This document shows positions 1 through 11,531 of a stretch of DNA of 64,000 nt, piece by piece. Below the pieces are notes generated by a model. The model saw only the letters and a program-made list of their open reading frames with translations, was not told the origin of the DNA and did not search any database. Location of the stretch: the NCBI GenBank assembly GCA_036346225.1, contig JARFIW010001322.1:1-64000 (forward strand). The letters are read 5' to 3'. Each line of letters begins with the position of its first letter. Positions within the stretch are counted from its first letter, which is position 1. This stretch comes from Platerodrilus igneus. Lineage: Eukaryota > Arthropoda > Insecta > Coleoptera > Lycidae. The position numbers were made by a program, and so were the translations under genes.

Positions 1-1707
1 AAGAAATTGGTGTTAGTTTAGAACAAGACGATTCGTTAGTTCAGTGGCAGATGGAAGGACATGTAATGTTTTAGGAAGCGTTCAATTACCGATCAATTTG
101 AGGGGTAATGTTAAAGTGATAAAGACTTTGGTTATCTGCGATGTTGTCGAAGACATTATTTTGGGGATTGATTTTCTATATCAGATGGATATCGTACCGT
201 TTGTGAAGGACAACAAGTGGGAATTTCGAAAGGATATCAAACTAAACGGAATTTCTGTGAGAGACTCATTAAATGATTTGCAGAAAACAGAGCTGGATGA
301 GCTTGTAACATTTTTCTTTAAGGAAATAGGTCAATCTTTAGGCTGTGCTAAAAATGTGCACCACGTTATAGATACAGGGAATCATTTGCCAATCAAACAG
401 CGGTACTATCCAGTATCACCGTATGTACAAAATATTATTAACGAAGAGGTTGATAAAATGTTAACGTTAGGTATAATCGAAAAATCCAGATCACCTTGGA
501 GCTCTCCTATTGTGATGGTCAAAAAACCTAATAATGAGTACCGTTTCTGTATAGACTTTCGGAAGGTAAATCAAGTAACTAAGAGAGACGCTTACCCCAT
601 TCCATATATTTCTAGTATCTTAGATCGTCTGAGGGATGCAAAATATTTATCGACCATTGATCTTAAAACAGCGTACCATCAGATTCCACTAGAAGCGAGT
701 AGTAAAGAGAAAACGGCTTTTGTCGTGAAAGGCAAAGGGTATATCAGTTTACAAGGTTACCTTATGGCTTACATAACGCACCTGCAACTTTCCAGCGGTT
801 GGTAGACAATATCTTAGGGCCAGAGTTAGAAAAATATGTTTCAATTTATTTGGACGACATTCTTATCGCTACACCTGATTATTCTACACATTTTAAAGTT
901 TTAAGAGAGGTGTTTCAAAGATTAGCGGCAGCAGGACTTACGGTGAATGCCGAAAAATGCGAGTTTGTTAAAAGTAGTCTTAAATATTTGGGCTTTGTCG
1001 TGGACGCAGATGGGTTAAGACCAGACCCTGCGAAAATCAAATCAATGGTGGATTACCCAATACCTAAATGTGCTAAAGACGTACGCCGGTTTGTAGGTCT
1101 TATTTCATGGTATAGAAGGTTTGTTAAGGATTTTTCATGCCGGGTGGCACCGCTAAATCGCTTAACCAGGAAAACTGCTAAATTTGTTTGGGATGAAGAG
1201 GTTAATAAAGCATTCTTAGATATTAAACAATGTCTTATATCATCGCCAATATTATCCTGTCCAGATTTTTCAAAGAAATTTTGTATACAGGCTGATGCTT
1301 CTCAAGTTGGTCTAGGGAGTGTATTAACACAAGATTTCGAAGATGGTGAACATATTATCGCGTTTGCCAGTAGAAGCTTAACAGCACAGGAAAGGAAATA
1401 TTCATCAACGGAGCTCGAGTGCTTAGCCGTAGTTTGGGCGATCGAAAAATTTAGACCCTACCTTGAAGGAGTTCATTTTACAGTAGTGACTGACCATTTT
1501 TCATTATTATGGCTGCACAAGCTTCAGAATCCTTCAGGTCGCTTAGCCAGGTGGGCATTGCGGTTGCAAGGATACGATTTCAATATAGTTCACAGAAAAG
1601 GGACTTCTCACCAAGTGCCCGATGCGTTGTCAAGAGCTATTTCACTAATTTGTGTAACAAACCAGAATTTAGACGAGTGGTATTTAAACTTAAGAACTAG
1701 TATTTGA
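1..1707 (+). pseudogene. Ty3/gypsy pol fragment: protease end, reverse transcriptase, RNase H
   Basis: The window opens inside a Ty3/gypsy pol. The first ~60 codons read as the C-terminal part of a retropepsin (an ILGIDFL-type motif near 165). RT follows: the fingers motif with FCIDFRKVN is near 545-575, and the catalytic YLDD (a YxDD variant) is near 850. The RNase H domain has its acidic residues in QADAS (near 1290), TELE (near 1410) and VTDHFS (near 1490). A one-base deletion near 745 shifts the frame in the RT palm, so the reading frame runs to about 745 and resumes at about 750 in another frame up to 1707. The product would copy element RNA in a cytoplasmic particle. The gene is non-functional as written. 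The clade within Ty3/gypsy cannot be fixed by eye. Confidence 0.9.
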
Positions 1708-2582
1708 AAGAATCCAGGTAAATATCCGAGGTGGCGGGTGCACAAGGATCAAATTTTTAAATTGGTTGATAATACTGGAATTTCTTTAAATGATGACGAT
1801 GCTTGGAAGATTGTTGTGCCGAAAAAATTAAGGTCTGAGGTATTGTAAGAGAATCATGATGCCTCTACAGCTGGTCACATGGGTTACTTTAAAACACGGA
1901 TGCGGATTTCCCAAAATTATTATTGGCCAGGTATGAATTACGACATTGCCAAATATGTTAGGAAATGTGAAGTGTGTCAGGCACAAAAAGTAGAACAAAA
2001 ATCTCCGCATGGGGTTATGTACAAACGAACGATTTCTCGACCGTGGGAAGTGGTTGTTACAGATCTAGTTGGCCCCCTTCCTTTGTCGAAAAAAGGAACA
2101 GATTTATTCTAGTTGTCGCAGACTGTTTTACTAAATCTGTTTTGTTCTTCCCATTAAAATCGGCAACCAGCTCGGCTGTAGTAAAACATATTGAGGAAGA
2201 CGTTTTCTTGGTCTATGGGGCTCCAGAACGAATTTTATGTGACAACGGTAATCAATATGTAAGTTCAAAGTTTAAGGATATGGCTAAGGGGTATAAAACT
2301 AAAATCATTTTTATGGCAAGATACCATCCACAGGCTAACCCTACGGAACGGGTGAACCGAACTCTAAAGACTATGATCCGTTCGTACGTGGACAAGGACT
2401 ACAGAAATTGGGATACGAGGCTTCCAGCTTTAGGTTTTGCGATTCGCACAGCTGTACACGAGGTGACGGGTTTTAGTCCCTGTTATCTGAATTTTGGTCG
2501 TGAAGTACAATTATCAGGAGATATATTCCGCGCAGGGGGAACGGATAAACTGCTTGCAAAACTTTTTAAAATCATTTTATAA
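1708..2582 (+). pseudogene. Ty3/gypsy integrase fragment
   Basis: This is the integrase portion of the pol that begins upstream. The HHCC zinc finger is visible: two His in the ENHDAS..GHMG stretch near 1853-1880, and Cys in CEVC near 1970. The DDE core has Asp in TDLVGP (near 2060), Asp in CDNGNQY (2241) and Glu in PTERVNR (2346). The last two are about 35 residues apart, as expected for retroviral-type integrases. A stop codon at about 1846-1848 and a frameshift near 2105 break it. The C-terminal part ends abruptly at 2582, where sequence of a different gag begins. No 3' LTR follows. Confidence 0.87.
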
Positions 2583-2807
2583 ACAAGGTAAAACACAATG
2601 TTTTTCTTCTACGCTTAATAATGAGTAAGCTGACGGGCTTAGCATTAACATTGATTGCAAATCGCGATGATCTCATAGAATGCAACGATTACAAACGGAT
2701 GTTAATAGCATATTTCGGATACCAACGTAATATCAAATGTCTTATTCGAGATCTAATAAATTTACAAATGAAAGCTAACCAATCACCATATCAATTCGGT
2801 ATGAGAT
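2583..2807 (+). pseudogene. gag, first part, of a second LTR retroelement
   Basis: An open stretch with the helical, capsid-like character of Ty3/gypsy Gag: KLTGLALTLIANRDD near 2627, then YKRMLIAYFG and an LIRDLINLQ segment. No start codon or 5' LTR is visible. The frame stops at 2808, exactly where an LTR-like insertion begins. It resumes in the same frame after 4452 if that insertion and one copy of AGAT are ignored, so this piece and 4449-5278 were one gene. It adjoins the integrase fragment without a recognisable boundary sequence. Confidence 0.7.
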
Positions 2808-4448
2808 TGTAACAGTCATTCTATGACCGCTACAAAATTAATTCAATTTATGTATATAATTCTGTATATAAAGTTGTAAATGTCTAGTAATAAAGAAATT
2901 TATTTATTTGATTGGTGTAACGTTGAGGAACGTACTGTATTGTCAAAAGGAAGAAAGTTATTTTAAGGAAATTTAACCTTTGTTTAAACTATATCTCAAT
3001 GTTTGAAGGCGTAGTATCGCATCAATGTGTTGTATAGAGTCTGGATATCAGTACTTGTTTGTTAACATGATAGCAGGCTGCGCGGACATAATTATTGATT
3101 TTACGAACAGAAGAACGTTAGGTCGCACGTAAAACACGCTTTGTGGCTTACTAAATTAAAAGGGTTTTCAGAGTTGAAACTACCCGAACTTACGTTGTAA
3201 GGATTTGTAGCAAATAAATAGTAAGCACACCTAAATTTACTGAACGGATATTTCTAGTTGTTGGTACAAATTAAAATTCCACATCTGTTCGGACCGCTTA
3301 TCGGAAAGATAGTTTGGCGTGAGCGTCCTTCTTTTGTAAGTAATAAACTTTGTCCTTATGGTACTAATATTAAATGCTTTAGATATTAGCACTTCTGTCT
3401 ATATTTCAACAGAGCAAGAATTTATTGGTATTGTATAAGAACCCTTTTTAACGAAGGTAAAGAGGGGTTATAATTAACAGGTGGTTAATTGTATTATTGC
3501 AGGATTTTAGGTTGTCCTGAATTATTAGTTGTTAGCGCATTCGTGAGTTTTGTGAATGTCTTTGTGCGTTTGGTTCTGGAATTGGTAGTGGAGTTGAAGA
3601 GAGGCTTAATCCATAGTTGGTACTGCTGACGTTGGATATTGGATCGGCTGTTCCGGAATCTAATTCATCGGTACAGGTTCATGTCCAAGGGGTGATCGTG
3701 AGTAGCCCTAGAAAATAGTTTACTTGTGTTGCTGAGTAGTATAGTTATTTCTAATTAGAACAACATATTGGTTGGTCTTAAATTTTTCATAACTGAGAAT
3801 AATTATTTAAGGGTGAAGGGATTTATATGTGACAAGTAATTATCGATAAAAATGTAAAGATTATAAAAGAATATTGCTAAGTCTAATTGTGAACACAATT
3901 TGCGCACATTGTGGGATATAAATATTTGGTAACTTATATTCACAACACTCAATTTTAAATTTTTAATACAAGCCTAGGGGCTTTTGTCTTGAGTTACTCA
4001 GTGTCATTATTACATTGCCACTGGTTCACATTATCTTATATTGCTTAGAATCTGTCTGGTTACTTTATTTATAAATATTAAAGAGATTGTGCAATTGTGT
4101 ACGACACAAAGCTTTTATTAATTGGAAATCAGGAGCCGTTAAGATAATTACTGCGGGAAATTCTAACCTGGATTACATAGTCTTCCTAATCGGGTTGGGT
4201 GTGGTTGACTTTTTGCTTGAGTTGTTTCCTGGGCGAAACCTAGCCCTGGCGCCCATATCTACTTTTCTCTTAGGTAGCACTCCTGCGACCCTTGTGTGCT
4301 CTTTGACTAGCCGCGGAACAGGAAGCAACAAATTAATCTCTCCAAATTCGAGCCACTCTCATTGGCTCGAGCACAGCGTTGCTACAATTCACTCCTAGTA
4401 CGCCTTCAGCGGGGCCTTATATTTTACCCCTCGCATTTAGGTGTGACA
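2808..4448. mobile_element. LTR-like insertion (probable solo LTR) splitting gag
   Basis: A 1641-bp block begins TGTAACAG and ends GTGTGACA, so the ends are TG...CA and imperfectly inverted. It is flanked by the direct duplication AGAT (2804-2807 and 4449-4452). Removing it with one AGAT restores the gag reading frame across the joint, which fixes both ends independently. It carries no convincing coding capacity; the ORF at 4087-4398 lies in its GC-richer 3' quarter and looks incidental. The simplest reading is a long solo LTR left by recombination of an LTR retroelement. No second copy exists in the window, so the parent family is unknown and orientation is not assigned. Confidence 0.65.
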
Positions 4449-5278
4449 AGATGCCAGGATTTACGAAGTTTAATTTTGACCAAACTAAAAACTAAGGAAC
4501 CCGACAAAACATACGTTTAATAAAGACAAAGATGTACGACGAAATGGCGTTAGACACCTACATCAACGCGTTACCCGAACGACTATCGGGCAAAATACGA
4601 TTTCAACATTCCCAAAATTTAGAAGAAGCGATGAACATGATTGTAGAGGAAGAAAACGTTGTGTATTACAGAAATAGACTATATAATCCTAATACGAATA
4701 AAAATTACACACTGAAGAAAACGATACAAGCCGCGAGACAAATACCAACACAACCGAAATTTACACCATTTAACGCACCAATGAATCTATCTCGAATTAG
4801 CAATCCAAACTTTAATAACACAAATTTGCACAACCAATTTAGACAATTTCCAAGACCAACATTTAATTTAAACTTTAGGAAACCCACATTTGTGCCAAAA
4901 TTAAATCAAAACGTAAATCCACCAAAGCAAACATTCGGCGCAAATCTCAACAGAAACACGCCGATGACGAATAACAACAACATCCCTAATAATTATTACA
5001 AACCAACACCTATAGACAGACAGAATAGTAAAATATCTCAAATTAGACCCGATTACACCCAAAAACGGAACTTCACTTCCGAGGAACTATTCCACCAAGA
5101 AGTGGAAGATTCTAATAATCATCACACGGGTAATTATGCGAATCCGAGTAGAGCCAATGAAACAAATCATTCAGAAAGCTATGAACGTAACAACCCTTGT
5201 GAGAACTACGAAGAGGACAACAAAGAAAGTGCGTGCTCAAATTTTCAGTTAGTCAGATCCAAATACGACCAAACATAA
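4449..5278 (+). pseudogene. gag, second part, of the LTR-split retroelement
   Basis: Continues the Gag of 2583-2807. The first ~65 bases read on from the split site. A frameshift near 4510 then moves to the frame that is open to 5278. Visible features are a YINALPERLSG motif near 4560, typical of the Gag core end, then a low-complexity Asn/Pro/Phe-rich tail (about residues 80-160 of the open stretch) with no zinc knuckle. A FTSEELFHQE motif near 5070 and an acidic C-terminus follow. The lack of a CCHC knuckle and the basic Asn-rich tail resemble gypsy/errantivirus-type Gag proteins. It ends with TAA just before a protease remnant. Confidence 0.72.
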
Positions 5279-5400
5279 TAAATTTAAATAACATTAATTA
5301 ACAAATTTTACCTTATATAGAAATACCTCAATCGGAACTCAAATTACTAATCTACACAGGATCTTCAAAAACTTTAACTAGCCCCTTGAGGATTGCCTGT
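5279..5400 (+). pseudogene. Retropepsin remnant, catalytic Asp replaced by Tyr
   Basis: Just downstream of gag the sequence reads as the start of a retroviral-type aspartic protease: a short beta strand, then LLI-Tyr-TGSS near 5344-5364. The family signature has Asp where codon 5353-5355 (TAC) gives Tyr, which removes the catalytic residue. The similarity ends near 5400. From 5401 to the mariner at 5572 nothing is recognisable, so the pol of this element has been lost. Confidence 0.55.
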
Positions 5401-5571
5401 GCACTCCCAAATAGTCGTAATGGGTGTATTAGGGTCCGTCGGTTTCGTCTCGGTCGCTTAATGCATTTGCTAGGAAGCAGCTGTAGATCGCTAACGTGGT
5501 AAATTGGCTCCATCTCACGTACTTATAGTTTTGATTTATAACAGATTTTATTTTTCAAATTATTATAAATA

Positions 5572-6898
5572 CGAGTGCTATTTTTTCAACCTCCGATAGG
5601 TTATAAATAAAAAACAAGTTCATATAAAACAATAATTTTATTACCAAAAGATTGGTACATTTACGGTTACTTTTCGACATAATCACCGAAGAGATAAAGA
5701 CATTTGTCATATCTGTGGACAAGCTTTTTAATACCATGTTCAAAGAAAGTTGCCGCCAATGAATTCAGGTAGTCCTTGACGTTGGTTTGAAGGTTTTCAT
5801 TGGTTTGAAAACGCTTCCCACCAAGCCACGTCTTCAAGTCAGGAAGAAGATGAAAATCGCTTGGTGCTAAGTCAGGACTGTATGGCGGAGGATCGAAAAT
5901 GTCCTATCCAAATTGGTCTAGAAGCCGTTGAGTTGCTCTAGCAGTGTGTGTACGGGCATTGTCGTGGATCAGAACAACTCCAGCGGTCAGCTTGCCTCTT
6001 CGTTTGTTCTGAACGGCTCTACGCAACCGTCGTAAAGTTTTACAATAAACAGCTGCAGTGATTGTGGTTCCGGGCTCCATAAACTCCACAAGCAACACAC
6101 CTTGTTGGTCCCAAAACACAGTAGCCATGGTCTTTCTGTTGTTGAAGGTTTGTTTGAATTTCTTTGATTTGTTTGGTGAAGTTGAATGCATCCATTGTTG
6201 TGATTGTCGTTTTGTTTCCGGTGTGTCGTATTGAATCCAGGTTTCATCCCCAGTCACGATTGATTTTAAAAAGTTGTCTCCTTCATCATGATAATGCTCA
6301 TGGAAGTCCAACACTGACGCCATTCGTCGAGTTTTGTGGCCGTTCGTCAGCATTTTTGGGACCCAACGTGCACAAAGTTTTTTGTAGCCTAACCGTTCGG
6401 TAACAATAGAGTACATAACAGACCTTGAAACTTCTGGAAATTCCGTAGACAAAGCAGTAATGATAAATTTGCGGTTTTCTTTAACCATTCTGTCAACACG
6501 TTGAACCAGGTCATCTAAAACGACAGATTTCCGCCCTTGGCCCCTTCATCATGCACATCATTACGGCCATCTTTAAACTTTCGACACCGTTCACGCACAA
6601 CACCATCACTCATGAAGTTTTCCCCACACACACGACTCATTCTTCGATGGATTTTTGCAGCACTATGGCCTTCAGCCTGTAGAAAACGAATCACACTTCG
6701 CTCTTCACACTTGGCGGGAGCATCAATAATAGCGGACATGTTTACGTGGCTGTAGCACAACGCCGACCGACGCCTAAATGTCAACAATGGCGGAGTGTGT
6801 AGTGCAAGAGCTGCGCAGTCGCCTACAGCGCGTGCCCGCTTTTTGCTATCCGCGTAGCGTCTGCACGGAGCGATCGGAGGTTGAAAAAATGGCCCTCG
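5572..6898 (-). mobile_element. Full-length mariner element with TIRs and TA target duplication
   Basis: A 1327-bp element flanked by TA on both sides (5570-5571 and 6899-6900). Its 26-bp terminal inverted repeats (5572-5597 and 6873-6898) match at 24 of 26 positions and contain the ATTTTTTCAACCTCCGAT core. It holds a single minus-strand transposase gene. Size, TIR length and TA duplication all fit the mariner family. The intact ends mean both boundaries are known to the base. Confidence 0.93.
5667..6739 (-). pseudogene. Mariner (DD34D) transposase
   Basis: Cut-and-paste transposase with N-terminal paired helix-turn-helix and C-terminal DDE/D nuclease. The start is the MSAIIDAP methionine at 6739; upstream codons lie in the 5' UTR. 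Visible landmarks are a WVPKML linker motif (WVPHEL in relatives), first Asp in VTGDETW, second in HDNARTH, and third in YSPDLAPSD, with 34 residues between the last two. A frameshift in the GGGGCC/GGG-rich stretch near 6530 and an in-frame TAG at 5904-5906 (in a position where the family has Trp) disable it. Otherwise it reaches the TAA at 5667, the expected length of about 355 residues. Confidence 0.93.
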
Positions 6899-7559
6899 TA
6901 CATTCGTTTGCTATTGATTTTTTTGAGCTGGGAGGGGCAATTGCCCCCGTTGCCTCCCCACCGGGTACACTACTGTTTTGGTTGATTTTCATCAATACTT
7001 TACTTTCTAGTAGGCTTTGTTAGATAAATGATTAAGTTCCAAATCAATACCCTGTCACATAAACATTTTAAGCAATTCTTAATTATCTTCTTAGTTTCTA
7101 TGTATAATTTTCAATTTTCAGCTGGTCTAGATGTCGTCTTATGTTCTACCTATTTTATTCTTCCTTTGTTTCGTAGTCATAAACAGATCTAAACGAAAAG
7201 TGAAGTAATCACTGCTTCGGGACGTTTTTCATTCGGGGAGCAAAAAATTACCGGCATGTATAAAATGTTCAAGTCATAGAAATGTAACAAAGTAGATATT
7301 TTTCTACAGTAGTTGCAACTTGACGTTAGCACAAATATTCTTATTTTTGTTGTATGTATTCAGTGCGGAGATATTTGTTGTAAGATATAACAAAATATAA
7401 TTATAAAGCAATGTTAACCACTGTATAACATTGTCTGCACTATTGAAGACAGTTTCGAAAACCAAATTCAACACAATTTGAAATTTCTGGAAAGACCACT
7501 TTTAATAGGCCCGTAAAGTTGCCCCCCTCCCTCCGTTTGTAAAATAACAAAAAAGCATG
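6899..7559. other. Unassigned spacer between mariner and satellite
   Basis: No gene is recognised in about 660 bp. One weak possibility is a 25-codon ORF at 7131-7208. It is preceded by a pyrimidine-rich TTTTCAG acceptor-like site (7115-7121) and encodes a hydrophobic segment followed by a basic tail. It could be a terminal exon, but nothing else supports it. A C-rich stretch near 6935-6965 (GGCAATTGCCCCC) looks repeat-derived. Confidence 0.3.
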
Positions 7560-8816
7560 CTTATTAATAGTACTTCGTTAGTGCTCTTTAGTATTTCAAA
7601 ACTCAACGTTAGTGTTCTCATAGTTTCCGAAGAAAAGAGAAAAACCGTGAAAGGGAATCCAATTTAACGGTTCACTTTTGGATTTTTAAAAAACGAAATT
7701 GTCAAAAGATAGTGCTATATTAGTGCTCTCTCTTTCCGTAAAATTATTGCTAGTGCTCTCGTGGTTTCCGAAAAATAAGAAAGATCGTAACCGGAAAAAG
7801 CGTAACGGATAAGTTTTAAAATTTCTAAAAAACAAAACTGCCTATAGATAATGCTTGGTTAATACTCGTTAATGTTTCAAAGCTCATCATTAAGGCTTTC
7901 ATGGTCTCCGAAGAAAACATTGGGGAGTCAACTTAACGGTCGACTTCCGAATTTTTAAAAAACAAAAATTCTTACGACTAGTGGTTCGTTAGTACCCTTT
8001 AGTGCCGCAAAATTTAATGTTGGTGCTCTCAAGGTTTCGTAATGAACCAAGTAAAATCGTTGTGAGAAAAAGGGTAACGATCAATATTTAAATCTTTTAA
8101 AAAATTAAATTGCGTGTAGATAGTGCTTGATTAATGCTTTATAATGCTTCATACCTCATCATGAAGGCTTTTATAGATTCCGGAAAAAACGGGATAAACA
8201 CCGAGAGAGCGAACTTAGTGGCTGTCTGTCGGATTTTTGAAAAAAAGTGCTTATAGGTAGTGTTTCGTTAGTGTTCTTTAGTGCGGCAAAGAGTATTGTT
8301 AGTGCTGCCGTTTTTTTTCAAGAAAAATCTAGAAAAGTCGTTGCCGGAAAAGTCGTACCGGTTAATTTTAGAATTTTTAAAAATCGCGGAGGAGAACCAC
8401 TTAACGACCGATTTTTGGGTATTTAAAAACAAAAGTGTTTATAGATACTGCTTTGTTAGTGCGCTTTAGTGTTGCAAAATTATTGTAAATGCTCTTATGG
8501 TTACCGAAAAACCAACAAAAATCATATCTGGAAAGAGCGGAACTGTCATTCCTAAATTTTTGTAAAAATCGAAATTGCTCATAGATGGTGCTTTGTTAAT
8601 GCTCTTTAACGCTTCAAAACTTATTAAGGCTTTTGTGGTTTCTGAAAAACGAGAAAACAGTTAAGTTTGACTTCAGGATTTTAAAAAACGAAAGCGCTCA
8701 TGAGCTTCGATAGTGTTCTTTAGTGCCGCAGAAATTATTGTTAGTACTATCATGATTTCCAAAGTAAAACATAAAGATTGTGCTAAGAGGTAAAATTTTA
8801 ACAATTGATTTTTAGT
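7560..8816 (+). repeat. Diverged ~138-bp satellite array
   Basis: About nine diverged units, each containing AGTGCTCTTTAGTGCCGCAA-like, GTGCTCTCATGGTTTCCGAA-like and TTTTTAAAAAACGAAA-like segments. Anchors recur near 7577, 7715, 7870, 8000, 8130, 8270, 8458, 8596 and 8712. Most spacings are 130-148 bp. The array from 7936 onward recurs at 24435-25315 as part of the large duplication. No coding potential. Confidence 0.85.
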
Positions 8817-8966
8817 TAGAACATGTGAACGACAACCCAGCGTTTGGGCCATACTTGTATTATCTAAAAAAATATTGCGCAAATTTTAAGTAGAAAAATA
8901 AATTAAACTATTATGGACCTTATCATATTCTAATTCACAAAGGAAATCTTAAAGTAGTTTATCTTT

Positions 8967-8970
<4 letters not shown>

Positions 8971-9001
<31 letters not shown>
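8971..9001. repeat. (AT)n tract at left edge of transposon
   Basis: About 15 AT units end exactly at the left terminal repeat of the 2.5-kb transposon. A matching (TA)n tract lies on the right at 11535-11573, so the element sits inside what was one dinucleotide tract. Confidence 0.9.
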
Positions 9002-9004
<3 letters not shown>

Positions 9005-11531
9005 TGTGTCCAAATTTCGAGTCTCTACATTGTGATTTCAGTTATTATAAGAGATAGAAATTGGGTTAAATGGGGAAAGATTTGGAGGAATCCAGGCCAG
9101 TTTTGTATCCGTTTACAAAATTGGTGTAAGTTGTCTGGTTTTGGAGATATTCGAAGAAAACTAAAATGGCGGATTTTGTTTTTGATAATAAACATGAATC
9201 ATTAGTCGCACCATCACAAGACTTGCACATTATTATGACACTTTTCTAAAAGGAGTATTTTAGCATAAACAGAATCATTCGACTGTCTTTTGTTTTCGAG
9301 GAAACGCCCACAACTTTTGTTTTCTTATGGCCGCCATTTTGAATATTAAGTGAATATTATGCGCCTTAAAATTACCTTTTCAAAAATATGCCACATGTCT
9401 ATAAAAAATGCAAAACTATCCTAAATTTTAAAAATAACTAAATTTGTATGTTCTATAACGTTTGGTAATCCCAACAGGGCAAAATTTGATTTCTACTTTC
9501 CAAACAGTAGTAGTAGTAGTAGTACCACATACATTTTGTTAAGTAGAACTCGTAAAGTATTGGATATAAATCTTAAAATTAACTTAACATAAAACTGTAG
9601 CCTATCTTATCTAATTTAGAGAACAAAATTAAATGTGACCGAAACAGCAAACTATCATCTAAATTCCTTCCCGTAGATGCTGAAAATGCTGTCCGTTTGC
9701 ATCACGGCACATTCGACAATTAATTAAAACTTTCCGTACACATCTGCTTAACGTGCTCCTATTTATAGAGTTAAGAATGTCACGGACTCTTTCCTGCAGT
9801 TCGTTTATATTATGAGGCGGTTCAAACTCATATACCTCATTTTTAGCAAAACCCATAAATAAAAATCAAGTGGTGTAAGATCTGGTGATCTTGCCGGCCA
9901 CATAATTGGTCCACTATTGCATATAATATTTTGGCCAAAATGTTCAGCTAAAGGGCGCTAACTTCTCGGGAATTGTGAGCTGGACAACCATCTTGCTGAA
10001 ACCATAGTTTTCGAAAATCATCTTCATTTGGTACAAGTCCTCTAATAGCCGGAATTATTTGGTCTCTTAACAATTCCGTATATCTGGCGCCATTGAGGTT
10101 ATTGACAAAATAATAGGGTCCAATCAAATTATTACCTATAAAAGTATTAATTACATTGGTTAATTTACTAAAATATTTATATCATAATTAACTACCTAAG
10201 ATACCACACCAAACGTTAAATCCATATCTCGTTTGAAATTTGGGTTGCGCCGTCAGATGATGATTTTCAGTGCTCCAGTGATGCGTGTTATGTTTATTGA
10301 ACACCCCGCAATTGGTAAACCGCGTTTCGTCTGTCCATATTATCAATGCTGGAAAGTGCGGTTCTTCCTCGCATTTTTGAATGTACCAATTACAAAAACG
10401 CATTCGTCTGGCGAAATCTTCTCTTTTGAGGTCTTGGACAATAGTAGGTTTATAAGAATGAAACTTTTCCTTTTTAAAATATTATGAACAGTTGATTTTG
10501 GAATATTAAGTTCACGGCTTACAGATCTTACGGATGTGGATGGATTTCGTGTTACTGCCTCAGTAATGCTTAGAACACGTTCCCTATTGTTTAAGTCGTA
10601 TTGTTCCTAGTCTGTTCAAAAGCATCATAATTCAGTAAATTCATTACAATTTTTCTGAAGTATGTTTTATGCGGTTGTCGTCTTTCTGGATACAATTCCA
10701 AATATCTGGCGGATGCCGTATCAGCGTTCCCAAACGATTGTAAATAAGTATTTAGCATATCAAACTTTTCCTCATTCGAAAACTTGTAGACATGTGCCAT
10801 TTTTTAAATTAAAAATGCAGCACCACCGGCACCAAAATTTACAACACACACAAGTTTATCTAAATTTTAGAATTTGTTTGACATATAACTGTAATTCAAT
10901 TGTTTGGTTTTGTCACATACCACCGCCTACTATTATAAAACGATATCATTTTAACTCTAGTACCACCATAATTAATAATTTGTGACAAATGCTGTTTGTG
11001 TACATTATAAAATGTGTACTGTACTTTTCATAAAGTAGAAATCAAATTTTTGCCCCGTTGGGATTACCAAACGTTAAAGAACATACAAATTTAGTTATTT
11101 TTAAAATTTAGGATAGTTTTGCATTTTTATAGACATGTGGCTATATTTTTGAAAAGGTAATTTTAAGGCGCATAATATTCACTTAATATTCAAAATGGCG
11201 GCCATAAGAAAAACAAAAGTTGTGGGCGTTTCCTCGAAAACAAAAGACAGTCGAATGATTCTGTTTATGCTAAAATACTCCTTTTAGAAAAGTGTCTTAA
11301 TAATGTGCAAGTCTTGTGATGGTGCGACTTATGATTCATGTTTTATTATCAAAAAACAAAATCCGCCATTTTTAGTTTTCTTCGAATATCTCCAAAACCA
11401 GACAACTTACACCAATTTTGTAAACGGATACAAAACTGGCCTGGATTCCTCCAAATCTTTCCTCATTTAACCCAATTTCTATCTCCTATAATAACTGAAA
11501 TCACAATGTAGAGACTCAAAATTTGGACACA

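Noticed and set aside
4087..4398. 103-codon ORF inside the LTR-like insertion
   Set aside because: No recognisable protein features; sits in the part of the LTR expected to be R/U5.
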